From NCBI GenBank assembly GCA_027030295.1, contig JALVFB010000112.1, forward strand, positions 1 to 12,696: a stretch of DNA of 12,696 bases, given 5' to 3'. The DNA comes from Hyphomicrobiales bacterium. Lineage in GTDB: Bacteria; Pseudomonadota; Alphaproteobacteria; Rhizobiales; Aestuariivirgaceae. The notes below the pieces were generated by a model. It made no database searches. It was not told the origin of the DNA and worked only from the letters and a program-made list of their open reading frames with translations. Positions 6,275 to 12,696 of this stretch are shown one piece after another. The position numbers and the translations under genes were made by a program. Positions within the stretch are counted from its first letter, which is position 1. Each line of letters begins with the position of its first letter.

Positions 6275-6487
6275 ACCGAATCATACCAGGATGCGCGATG
6301 TCTGACCGCTGAAACCGCCCCGCGCCCCCGCCCGAATTCAATACGTCATTCCGGCGAAAGCCGGAATCTCGAGCCGCAAGCGCATGAGGTTGCGGCACGA
6401 GACCCCGGCTTTCGCCGGGGTGACGGGAAAAACGGGGCGCGGGGCGGTTTCACCGGTCAACCTTTGCGCAGCCTGGTATAATTCCGT
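6275..6487. repeat. 213-bp nested palindromic (MITE-like) element between ilvE and fabB
   Basis: Outer arms 6275-6328 and 6434-6487 are inverted copies in one unbroken register: 46 of 54 positions are complementary, including an uninterrupted 19-bp stretch (6310-6328 with 6434-6452). Inside them lie the inner 36-nt arms 6344-6379 and 6390-6425, 31 of 36 complementary. The two registers differ by 7 bases because of an asymmetric internal loop (15 versus 8 bases). The right end stops 4 bases before the fabB stop codon. No transposase is present. The structure suggests a non-autonomous mobile element or a dispersed repeat nested within a strong bidirectional terminator. The symmetry is directly visible; mobility is inferred. 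Confidence 0.8.
6344..6425. repeat. Dispersed REP-like dyad, core of the palindromic element
   Basis: Two inverted 36-nt units begin CGTCATTCCGGC and CGTCACCCCGGC (the second read on the minus strand), separated by 10 bases. Each unit holds its own hairpin: TTCCGGC-GAAA-GCCGGAA (6349-6366), and CCCCGGC-TTTC-GCCGGGG (6403-6420), which has a GAAA loop on the minus strand. Units of this kind, whose chance translations read like SGESRN and DPGFRRGDG, are scattered in intergenic DNA of many proteobacterial genomes. Between convergent genes it may also serve as a transcription stop. Confidence 0.8.
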
Positions 6488-6491
6488 CAAC

Positions 6492-7706
6492 TCAATCCAT
6501 GCGCCGGAACACCAGCGTGGCGTTGGTGCCGCCGAAGCCGAAGGAGTTGGACATCACCGTGTTCAGCCCGGCGTTCTCCACGCGCTGGCGCACGATGGGC
6601 ACGTCGCGGAACGGCTCGTCCAGCTCCTCGATGTTGGCCGATTCGCAGATGAAGTCGTCACGCAGCATCAGCAAAGAATAGATGGCTTCCTGCGCGCCGG
6701 CCGCGCCCAGCGAATGGCCGGTGAGCGACTTGGTGGCGGAAATGGGCGGCATGTTCTCGCCGAACACCGCGCGGATGGCCTCCACCTCGCGCAGATCGCC
6801 GATGGGCGTGGAGGTGCCGTGCGGGTTGATGTAGTCGATGGGCGCATCGACCGTTTCCAGCGCCTGCTTCATGCAGCGCACCGCGCCCTCGCCGGAAGGC
6901 TGCACCATGTCGTAGCCGTCGGACGTCGCGCCATAGCCCACCAGCTCGGCATAGATTTTCGCGCCCCTGGCCTTCGCGCGCTCCAGCTCCTCCAGCACCA
7001 GGATGGCGCCGCCGCCGGCGATGACGAAGCCGTCGCGGTTCGCGTCATAGGCGCGCGAGGCTTTCTCCGGCGTGGCGTTGTATTTGCTGGACATCGCACC
7101 CATGGCGTCGAACAGCACCGAGAGCGTCCAGTCCAGCTCCTCCGCGCCGCCGGCGAACATCACGTCCTGCTTGCCCCACTGGATGAGCTCCGCGGCGTTG
7201 CCGATGCAGTGCGCCGAGGTGGCGCAGGCGGAGCTGATGGAATAGCTCACGCCCCTGATCCTGAAATTGGTGGACAGCACGGCCGAGGCGGTGGAGGACA
7301 TGGCCTTCGGCACCGCGAAGGGGCCCACCCGCTTCGGGCCCTTCTCGCGGGTGGTGTCGGCCGCTTGCACGATGGCGCGGGTGGACGGCCCACCGGTGCC
7401 GACGATCAGCCCGGTGCGCTCGTTGCTGATGTCGCTTTCCTCCAGCCCGGCGTCGGCGATGGCCTGCTCCATGGCGATGTGGGCGTAGGCCGCGCCGTCG
7501 CCCATGAAGCGCATCAGCCGGCGGTCGATGACCTGCGCCGGATCGATGGGCGGCTTGCCATGCACCTGGCTGCGAAAACCCAGCTTCGCATATTCCTCGG
7601 CGAAGGTGATGCCGGGTTTCGCCTCCCACAGCGATTCCCTCACCGCCGCGGCGTTCGCGCCGATGCTGGAAACGATGCCTATTCCCGTGATGACCACCCG
7701 ACGCAT
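6492..7706 (-). CDS. fabB: Beta-ketoacyl-ACP synthase I (FabB)
   Basis: This is a 404-residue condensing enzyme of type II fatty acid synthesis. It joins malonyl-ACP to acyl-ACP and, in the FabB group, elongates the cis-3-decenoyl-ACP made by FabA, committing carbon to unsaturated fatty acids. The Cys-His-His set is intact: Cys161 in SSACATSAH, His296 in [11 protein letters not shown] and His331 in [12 protein letters not shown], with Lys326 preceding. The spacing matches E. coli FabB almost residue for residue. [12 protein letters not shown] near the C-terminus is the conserved glycine-rich strand. Adjacency to fabA favours FabB over FabF. The start MRRVVITG at 7706 has GGTGA upstream; a GTG three codons earlier (7715) is possible. 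It follows fabA by about 10 bases, so the two are co-transcribed. No fabI follows; the next gene is convergent ilvE across the palindromic element. Confidence 0.95.
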   Translation of the reverse strand: MRRVVITGIGIVSSIGANAAAVRESLWEAKPGITFAEEYAKLGFRSQVHGKPPIDPAQVIDRRLMRFMGDGAAYAHIAMEQAIADAGLEESDISNERTGLIVGTGGPSTRAIVQAADTTREKGPKRVGPFAVPKAMSSTASAVLSTNFRIRGVSYSISSACATSAHCIGNAAELIQWGKQDVMFAGGAEELDWTLSVLFDAMGAMSSKYNATPEKASRAYDANRDGFVIAGGGAILVLEELERAKARGAKIYAELVGYGATSDGYDMVQPSGEGAVRCMKQALETVDAPIDYINPHGTSTPIGDLREVEAIRAVFGENMPPISATKSLTGHSLGAAGAQEAIYSLLMLRDDFICESANIEELDEPFRDVPIVRQRVENAGLNTVMSNSFGFGGTNATLVFRRMD

Positions 7707-7716
7707 GGCTCTCACC

Positions 7717-8241
7717 CTAGATCTTCTTCAGTTCGTCCGGTTGAAACAGGCCCACCCGCAAATCCCGCGCCGTGTAGATGCGCTTGCCGTCGCAGAACAG
7801 TTCGGCGTCGGCAATGCCCATGAACAGCCGCCGCGTGATGACCCGCCGCGGATAGACCGCATATTCCACCAGTTTCGCTTCGGGGAGCACCTGGCCGGTG
7901 AACTTCACCTCGCCGCAGCCCAGCGCCCGGCCGCGCCCCGGCCCGCCGATCCAGCCGAGATAGAAGCCCAGCAGCTGCCACATGGCGTCCAGCCCCAGGC
8001 AGCCGGGCATGACCGGGTCTTCGTTGAAATGGCAGGCGAAGAACCAGAGATCGGGCCTGATGTCCAGTTCGGCGCGAATTTCACCCTTGCCGTGCGGGCC
8101 GCCCTCGTCCGTGATATGGGTGATGCGGTCGAACATCAGCATCGGCGGCAGCGGCAGCTGCGCGTTGCCGGGGCCGAACAGCTGGCCTCGCCCGCAGGCG
8201 ATGAGATCGTCATAATCGTAGCTGGATTTGCGTTTGAGCAT
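7717..8241 (-). CDS. fabA: Beta-hydroxydecanoyl-ACP dehydratase/isomerase (FabA)
   Basis: This is a 174-residue hot-dog-fold enzyme that dehydrates 3-hydroxydecanoyl-ACP and isomerises trans-2- to cis-3-decenoyl-ACP, the branch point to unsaturated fatty acids without oxygen. The active-site stretch [20 protein letters not shown] (67-86) holds His71 and Asp85, the same numbering as the E. coli enzyme. MLMFDRI (34-40), [11 protein letters not shown] (110-120) and the closing [11 protein letters not shown] are further family marks. Length is typical. The ATG at 8241 has only a weak GGGTG upstream. A TTGACA lies on the minus strand at plus 8294-8299, but no good -10 follows, so the promoter is uncertain. 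It is first in the fabA-fabB unit and divergent from the EnvC-like gene with a 123-base gap. Confidence 0.95.
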   Translation of the reverse strand: MLKRKSSYDYDDLIACGRGQLFGPGNAQLPLPPMLMFDRITHITDEGGPHGKGEIRAELDIRPDLWFFACHFNEDPVMPGCLGLDAMWQLLGFYLGWIGGPGRGRALGCGEVKFTGQVLPEAKLVEYAVYPRRVITRRLFMGIADAELFCDGKRIYTARDLRVGLFQPDELKKI

Positions 8242-8364
8242 GCGTGCACCCGTATTTGTCGTTTCGTGCTGGCTTCCCGCTTTTTGCCGAAGCTGTCAAG
8301 CGTTGCGTCCACGCTGGCAGAAGCGACCATGCATTTGCCGCGGAAATGTGCCCAAATACCGCCC

Positions 8365-9609
8365 ATGATTCGTCCCGGACGCATAATGGCGCGGATGGCC
8401 GCCGTTTTGCTGCTGGCGCTGGCGGCGGCGGCGCCGGCGTGGGCGCAAGAGAACACGCATCAACGGCAATTGCGCGAGCTGCGACAACGCATCGAACAGG
8501 AGAAGCGCAAACAGGAACGTCTGCGCCAGGAACGGCAGGCGCTGGAGCGGGAAATGGCGCGCATCAAGCGCGAGCTGGCGGAAAAGGCCGGAGAGGTTCA
8601 GGCCCTGGAACAGGAAATCACCGCCCTGGGCGTGCGCCTGCGACGGCTGGAGGCGCAGCATGGCGAACTGCTGGCGCAACTGGCGAAAAACCGCGCCGGC
8701 ACCGTGCGGCTGCTGGCCGCCCTGCAACGGCTGCGCAGCGATCCGCCACCGCCGTTCGTCACCCGGCCCGATGACGTGTTGAAGGCACTGCGCAGCGCGC
8801 TGGCCATGCGTGCGGTGCTGCCTTCCATGCGCCGACGGGCGCGGACGCTGCGAAAGCGGCTGGAAAGGCTGGCGCGGGTGCGCAAGGAGCTGGAAAAGAC
8901 GCAGGTGAAAAAAAGGGCCCGGCAGGAACAGCTGCGCACGGCGCTCGAACGCATGAACGGCTTGCTGCGCCTGAAGGCCGATCTGCTGGAAAGGACCACG
9001 ACGCGCATGCGCGAACAGGAACGGCGGTTGAGCGGGCTGCTGGAACAGGCTCGCGGCGTGGAGGAACTGTTGCGCTCCCTGGAAGAGGAACGGCGGCGCC
9101 GGAAGAACCGGGCGGGCGAACCCGAACGGAAACCACCGGCGATGCGGCGCCGGCCATCCCGGCCTTTCACGCTGCTGAAGGGCCGCCTGCCGTGGCCGGC
9201 GCAGGGCAAGACCCTGGTTTCCTTCGGCCGCAAAACGACGCTGGCTGGCACCAGCCGGGGCCTCTATCTCGCCACCCGCCCCGGGGCCCTCGTCACCGCG
9301 CCGGCCGATGCCCGGGTGGAAGTGGCCGGTCCCTTCCGCTCATATGGCAAACTTGTCATTTTGGACATGGGCGGTGGTTACCGTATATTGCTGGCCGGAC
9401 TGGACAAGACGATGGTGCGATCCGGCGAGACCGTGCAGGCGGGCGAACCGCTGGGGCGGATGGGTGGGCATGCGCAACCGGCCACCGTGGTCGATGAAAG
9501 GATTGATGCAACCCGCCCCATTCTCTACATGGAGTTGCGAAACCGTGGAAAGGTGATCGATCCCGCGCGCTGGCTGGCCGGCCTGCGGGAGAAAGCGCAC
9601 AAGGGCTGA
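8365..9609 (+). CDS. EnvC-like murein hydrolase activator (degenerate LytM/M23 domain)
   Basis: This is a 414-residue periplasmic protein: signal peptide to about residue 27 (cleavage after APAWA), a long charged coiled coil at about 29-250, an arginine-rich linker, and a C-terminal LytM-type domain at about 285-405. In EnvC-type proteins the LytM domain activates amidases at division sites instead of cutting peptidoglycan. Here the zinc-binding residues of active M23 peptidases are missing: ATRPGALVTAPADARVEVAG (303-322) has no HxxxD, YRILLAGLDKTMV (339-351) lacks the usual His, and LYMELRNRGKVIDP (387-400) replaces HxH. This supports an activator role. The start is uncertain: ATG 8365 (no clear ribosome-binding site) or ATG 8386, preceded by GGA about 7 bases away; both keep a signal peptide. 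It precedes ctpA by 9 bases, a pairing common in alphaproteobacteria. Confidence 0.88.
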   Translation: MIRPGRIMARMAAVLLLALAAAAPAWAQENTHQRQLRELRQRIEQEKRKQERLRQERQALEREMARIKRELAEKAGEVQALEQEITALGVRLRRLEAQHGELLAQLAKNRAGTVRLLAALQRLRSDPPPPFVTRPDDVLKALRSALAMRAVLPSMRRRARTLRKRLERLARVRKELEKTQVKKRARQEQLRTALERMNGLLRLKADLLERTTTRMREQERRLSGLLEQARGVEELLRSLEEERRRRKNRAGEPERKPPAMRRRPSRPFTLLKGRLPWPAQGKTLVSFGRKTTLAGTSRGLYLATRPGALVTAPADARVEVAGPFRSYGKLVILDMGGGYRILLAGLDKTMVRSGETVQAGEPLGRMGGHAQPATVVDERIDATRPILYMELRNRGKVIDPARWLAGLREKAHKG

Positions 9610-9618
9610 GAGACAACC

Positions 9619-11034
9619 ATGCAACGAATCCTCCGACTGGCACGCGCGAGGCGCCCGCTGATGGCGCTGGGCATGGCATTGGCGCTTGCCGCCACGCCGG
9701 CTCTCGCCGCGCAGGACAAGGCCGGAAAGAAGGTGGACGAGAACATCCGCCTGTATCGCGACCTCGACATGTTCGGCGAGGCGCTGGAATACATCTACAA
9801 CCAGTATGTGGAAAAGCCGGACACGCAAAAGCTCATCCGCGCCGCCATCCGCGGCATGTTGCAGTCGCTGGATCCGCACTCGAGCTACATGGATCCGAAG
9901 AACTACAACGAGATGATGGTGAACATCCGCGGCGAGTTCGGCGGCCTGGGCATCGAGGTCACCATGGAGAACGGCGTGGTCAAGGTGGTTTCGCCCATCG
10001 ACGACACGCCGGCGGCGAAAGCCGGGATACTGGCCGGAGATTACATCATCAAGATCGACGGCAAGCCGGTGAAGGGCATGACGCTCTCCCAGGCCGTGGA
10101 GAAGATGCGCGGCAAGGTGGGCACGCCCATCGTCGTCACCATCCTGCGCAAGGGGCGCAAGAAGCCGTTCGATGTGCGCATCGTGCGCGACATCATCCGC
10201 ATCCAGTCGGTGAAGTGGGACGTGGTGGGTGATGACATCGGCTATATCCGCATCACCCAGTTCAACGAACAGACCAGCCCGAAGTTGCGCGAGGCCATCG
10301 CCGATCTGAAGAAGAAACTGGGCAAGAAGTTGAAAGGCTACATCATCGACCTGCGCAACAACCCCGGCGGCCTGCTGGATCAGGCGCGCAGCGTCGCCGA
10401 CATGTTCCTGGAGCACGGGGAAATCGTTTCCATCCGCGGACGCCACGATTCGGAACGGCTGGCGGCGACGCCGGGCGATCTGACCAATGGCAAGCCCGTG
10501 GTGGTGCTGATCAATGGCGGATCGGCCTCGGCGTCGGAAATCGTCGCCGGCGCGTTGCAGGATCACAAGCGCGCGGTGCTCATCGGCACCCGCTCCTTCG
10601 GCAAGGGATCGGTGCAGAAGATCATTCCGCTCAAGGACAGAAGCGCCCTGCGCCTGACCACGGAGCGCTATTACACGCCCTCGGGACGCTCCATCCAGGC
10701 GCGCGGCATCACGCCCGATCACGTGGTGGAACAGGAATTGCCGCCGGAGCTGAAAGACAAGGCCGACCGGCTGCGCACCAAGGGCGAGGCCGGGTTGCAG
10801 GGGCACCTGAAGAACGACAAGGCCAAGGAGGTGAACGCGCCCTCGCTCGTTTATGTGCCGCGCGACAAGAGCAAGGACACGCAACTGAAGGCGGCCATCC
10901 GCTTCCTGCACGGCGAGAGCATCGCCATGCTGGAAAAGAAGCCGCAAGCCGGCAAGGCAAAGGCGGCGGCCGAGGATGCGGACAAGGCGAAAAAGGCCGG
11001 GGCGCCCGCGGACGGCAACGGCGGAAAACCCTGA
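9619..11034 (+). CDS. ctpA: Carboxyl-terminal processing protease, S41 family
   Basis: This is a 471-residue periplasmic serine protease that trims or degrades exported proteins from the C-terminus. It probably acts on cell-envelope or division proteins, given its EnvC-like partner. There is a signal peptide to about 30 (ending TPALA). An N-terminal helical part carries DPHSSYMDP (85-93). The PDZ domain is at about 105-190 (GGLGIEV, PAAKAGILAGDYIIKIDG). The catalytic core has YIIDLRNNPGGLLD (241-254), nucleophile Ser304 in NGGSASASEIVAGAL, and general base Lys329 in GTRSFGKGSVQ. The 25-residue Ser-Lys spacing equals that of E. coli Prc. TERYYTPSGRSIQARGITPD (348-367) is also typical. The tail from about 430 is lysine/alanine-rich and low-complexity. 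GAGAG precedes the ATG, and the 9-base gap to the EnvC-like gene indicates one operon. Confidence 0.95.
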   Translation: MQRILRLARARRPLMALGMALALAATPALAAQDKAGKKVDENIRLYRDLDMFGEALEYIYNQYVEKPDTQKLIRAAIRGMLQSLDPHSSYMDPKNYNEMMVNIRGEFGGLGIEVTMENGVVKVVSPIDDTPAAKAGILAGDYIIKIDGKPVKGMTLSQAVEKMRGKVGTPIVVTILRKGRKKPFDVRIVRDIIRIQSVKWDVVGDDIGYIRITQFNEQTSPKLREAIADLKKKLGKKLKGYIIDLRNNPGGLLDQARSVADMFLEHGEIVSIRGRHDSERLAATPGDLTNGKPVVVLINGGSASASEIVAGALQDHKRAVLIGTRSFGKGSVQKIIPLKDRSALRLTTERYYTPSGRSIQARGITPDHVVEQELPPELKDKADRLRTKGEAGLQGHLKNDKAKEVNAPSLVYVPRDKSKDTQLKAAIRFLHGESIAMLEKKPQAGKAKAAAEDADKAKKAGAPADGNGGKP

Positions 11035-11045
11035 GCTCGCACCTT

Positions 11046-11075
11046 TTTCCCGCCGCCCCGGGAAACGGCGGGAGA
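11046..11075 (+). promoter_or_regulatory. Hairpin covering the ribosome-binding site region ahead of folC
   Basis: CCCGCCG (11049-11055) pairs with CGGCGGG (11066-11072). The stem extends through T-A, G-T wobble and T-A pairs to 11046 and 11075 around a 10-base loop. Its 3' arm contains GGGAG (11070-11074), the only good ribosome-binding site before folC, and would hide it. No T run follows, so it is not a terminator. Confidence 0.45.
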
Positions 11076-11091
11076 TGAATCGCATGAAGAC

Positions 11092-12453
11092 ATGTCGCGC
11101 AACTTCACATCGCAGCGCCTGACCCGGGCGCGCACGGACGCCATTCTCAAGCGCCTCATGGGTCTGCATCCGCGGCGCATCGACCTGACCCTGGCGCGCA
11201 TGCGCCGGCTCATGTCCGCGCTGGGGCACCCGGAGCGCGCGCTTCCGCCGGCGATTCACGTGGCCGGCACCAATGGCAAGGGCTCCACCATCGCCTTTCT
11301 GCGCGCCATGCTGGAGGCGGCGGGCCAGCGCGTGCACGTCTACACCTCTCCGCATTTGTGCCGCTTTTCCGAGCGCATTCTTCTGGCGGACGAGAAAGGC
11401 GCGCGGCCGATCGCCGAACCCTGGCTGGCGGAGCTGCTGGAGGAATGCGAGGCGGCCAACGCCGGCGCGCCGATCACCTTTTTCGAGATCACCACCGCGG
11501 CCGCCTTTCTCGCCTTTTCCCGGCGCCCGGCGGACGTGCTGCTGCTGGAGGTGGGGCTGGGCGGCCGGCTGGACGCCACCAACGTGGTGGAAAACGTGGC
11601 CGTCAGCGCCATCGCGCCGGTGGCCCTCGACCATCAGGAATATCTTGGCGACAACCTGCGCCAGATCGCCTCCGAAAAGGCCGGCATCATCCGCCCGGGC
11701 GTGCCGGTGGTCGTCGGCCCGCAGGAGGAGGACGCCTGGCACGCCATCGCCGAGCGCGCCGCCGAACTGGGCGCGCCCCTGTTCGCCGCCAACCGCGACT
11801 GGCAGGTCTTCGAACAACATGGGCGGCTGGTGTGGGAAGACGAACGCGCCCTTCACGATCTGCCGATGCCGACGCTGCCGGGACGCTTTCAGATCGACAA
11901 CGCGGGCCTGGCCATCGCCGCGCTGCGGATGCGCGGCGATGCCGCCATCAGCGAAGAGATCATCGCCAGGGGGCTCGTATCCGCCCGCTGGCCGGGGCGG
12001 CTGCAACCCATCCGCAGCGGCGCGCTCAGGTTGCTGGTGAACCCCGATGACGACATCTGGATCGATGGCGGCCACAATCCCCATGCGGCCCGGGCGCTGG
12101 CCGCCGCGCTGGCCGATCTGGAGGATGTCTCGCCCATGCCGCTGGTGCTGGTGCTGGGCATGCAGAAGAACCGTGATCCGCAAGCGTTCCTGCAACATTT
12201 CAGCGGGCTTGCGGCACAGGTCATCGGCGTGCCGCTGCCCGAAACGGTTTCGGAGACGGGCGGCGGACATGCGCCGGACGACATCGCTGCCGCCGCCTGC
12301 CGCGCCGGTCTTGCCGCGCGTTCGGCGCCGACGCTGGAAGAGGCCCTGCGCCAGGCCGCGAGACTTCGGCCCGACAGCCCGGTGCGCGTCGTGATCGCCG
12401 GGTCGCTGTATCTGGCCGGCGTCGCTCTGGCCAAAAACGACGAAGTTTCCTGA
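11092..12453 (+). CDS. folC: Bifunctional dihydrofolate synthase / folylpolyglutamate synthase
   Basis: This is a 453-residue Mur-ligase-type ATP-dependent enzyme. It adds glutamate to dihydropteroate and extends folate polyglutamate tails. Motifs in order: HPRRIDLTLARM (26-37), P-loop HVAGTNGKGSTIAF (56-69), VYTSPHL (83-89), FFEITTAAAF (130-139), LLEVGLGGRLDATN (151-164), APVALDHQEYLG (175-186), SEKAGIIRPG (194-203), FQIDNAGLAIAAL (266-278), WPGRLQ (300-305) and WIDGGHNPHAARAL (323-336). All key residues are present and the length fits the bacterial enzyme. The start at 11092 is not ideal: the GGGAG at 11070-11074 is about 17 bases away and sits better with an out-of-frame ATG at 11084. The next in-frame ATG (11158) would remove part of the N-terminal helix. 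The gap to ctpA is 57 bases, so co-transcription is likely. The accD neighbour often seen with folC is not here. Confidence 0.94.
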   Translation: MSRNFTSQRLTRARTDAILKRLMGLHPRRIDLTLARMRRLMSALGHPERALPPAIHVAGTNGKGSTIAFLRAMLEAAGQRVHVYTSPHLCRFSERILLADEKGARPIAEPWLAELLEECEAANAGAPITFFEITTAAAFLAFSRRPADVLLLEVGLGGRLDATNVVENVAVSAIAPVALDHQEYLGDNLRQIASEKAGIIRPGVPVVVGPQEEDAWHAIAERAAELGAPLFAANRDWQVFEQHGRLVWEDERALHDLPMPTLPGRFQIDNAGLAIAALRMRGDAAISEEIIARGLVSARWPGRLQPIRSGALRLLVNPDDDIWIDGGHNPHAARALAAALADLEDVSPMPLVLVLGMQKNRDPQAFLQHFSGLAAQVIGVPLPETVSETGGGHAPDDIAAAACRAGLAARSAPTLEEALRQAARLRPDSPVRVVIAGSLYLAGVALAKNDEVS

Positions 12454-12696
12454 ACGCGCCAGGCGTTCCTCCCGGCTCCTTGGCGAGGGCCACGACTGGC
12501 CCGCCATGCCGGCATGTCCTGTCTTGAAAACATTCATTTGTCCTCATCTGTGCCTAGAATTTGTGCAGACGGGCGATAAATGATCGTTTTTTGTGCATAG
12601 GAGGGCGTGGCGGGACTGGCTCCTGTTTTTAAAAATGTAAAAGATTCATTAACTTCCGTATTTTCATGCAACTTGGCACGCTCCTTGATTCTCCCA
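12454..12696 (+). other. AT-rich intergenic region upstream of a gene beyond the right edge
   Basis: No gene is supported here. It begins with a weak hairpin at the folC stop (AACGC/GCGTT, 12453-12457 and 12463-12467) and a perfect 12-bp palindrome CATGCCGGCATG (12505-12516). From about 12520 the sequence turns markedly AT-rich compared with the rest of the window. It holds TTGTGCA direct repeats (12561-12567, 12591-12597) and a sigma-54 promoter near the edge. It reads as the regulatory region of a rightward gene outside the window. Confidence 0.6.
12673..12689 (+). promoter_or_regulatory. Sigma-54 (RpoN) -24/-12 promoter
   Basis: TTGGCACG (12673-12680), four bases, then TTGAT (12685-12689) match the RpoN consensus TTGGCACG-N4-TTGCW at all but one position: A replaces C of the -12 GC. 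The GG-to-G spacing is exact. Transcription would start about 10 bases further right, at or just beyond the window end. It would need an enhancer-binding activator; flagellar or nitrogen genes are the usual targets, but the gene is not visible. Confidence 0.7.

Noticed and set aside
6047..6481. A plus-strand open frame of 144 codons in the ilvE-fabB gap
   Set aside because: Its translation includes the familiar chance peptides of the dispersed repeat (SGESRN, DPGFRRGDG). It has no ribosome-binding site and runs through both palindromes.
6384..7823. A plus-strand open frame of about 480 codons over fabB
   Set aside because: It is antisense to fabB, whose active-site Cys, His and His are intact; it begins inside the palindromic repeat and shows no domain.
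8285..8364. Upstream extension of the EnvC-like frame to 7504
   Set aside because: It runs antisense through fabA and fabB; the signal peptide fixes the true start at 8365 or 8386.
9340..12537. A minus-strand open frame of over 1000 codons antisense to the EnvC-like gene end, ctpA and folC
   Set aside because: It mirrors strongly supported genes with intact catalytic motifs. Its translation is rich in His, Arg, Gly and Gln with no recognisable domain, as expected from the antisense frame of GC-rich coding DNA.
12607..12696. GTG-initiated frame open to the right edge, preceded by AGGAGGG (12599-12605)
   Set aside because: The spacer is only one base, and the frame runs through the sigma-54 promoter, whose transcript would begin after it.

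Overview
The window looks like chromosomal DNA of a GC-rich alphaproteobacterium. The evidence is a PetP-type MarR regulator with a PetR-type response regulator divergent from a branched-chain aminotransferase, a fabA-fabB pair, an EnvC-like/CtpA pair, and a Tat-exported beta-helix protein of the TIGR03808 type. All are familiar in that class. I see no rRNA, tRNA, CRISPR array, complete insertion sequence or phage gene. Most of the window is ordinary housekeeping sequence; the less ordinary material lies between genes.

Layout. 1-123: no supported gene. 124-375 (+): a Phd/YefM-type antitoxin with no toxin after it. 427-704 (-): a 68-residue, two-helix membrane protein with its own intrinsic terminator. 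930-2315 (+): a Tat-exported parallel beta-helix protein, convergent with the next block at an 11-base gap. 2327-4994 (-): a three-gene regulatory operon, MarR (petP-like), OmpR-type regulator (petR-like) and EnvZ-like histidine kinase, with translationally coupled ends. 5123-6043 (+): branched-chain aminotransferase, divergent from that operon. 6044-6491: a 448-base gene-free convergent gap filled by two palindromic elements. 6492-8241 (-): fabA then fabB, the anaerobic unsaturated fatty acid branch. 8365-12453 (+): EnvC-like murein hydrolase activator, CtpA-type S41 protease and folC. 12454-12696: an AT-rich promoter region with a good sigma-54 (-24/-12) promoter pointing out of the right edge.

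How the genes work together. The envC-ctpA pair acts on the periplasmic cell wall. FabA and FabB shape membrane lipids. The petP/petR/kinase block is a sensory operon whose kinase has a sizeable periplasmic domain. The aminotransferase and folC are biosynthetic enzymes.

The most notable observation is a nearly continuous palindrome of about 213 bp (6275-6487) between ilvE and fabB. Its core is a widespread dispersed repeat of the type with CATTCCGGCGAAAGCCGGAA arms. Its outer arms are 54 nt long and each ends in an outward-facing extended -10-like motif. Second is the sigma-54 promoter at the right edge, with spaced direct repeats upstream of it. I found no clear new multi-gene system inside the window.
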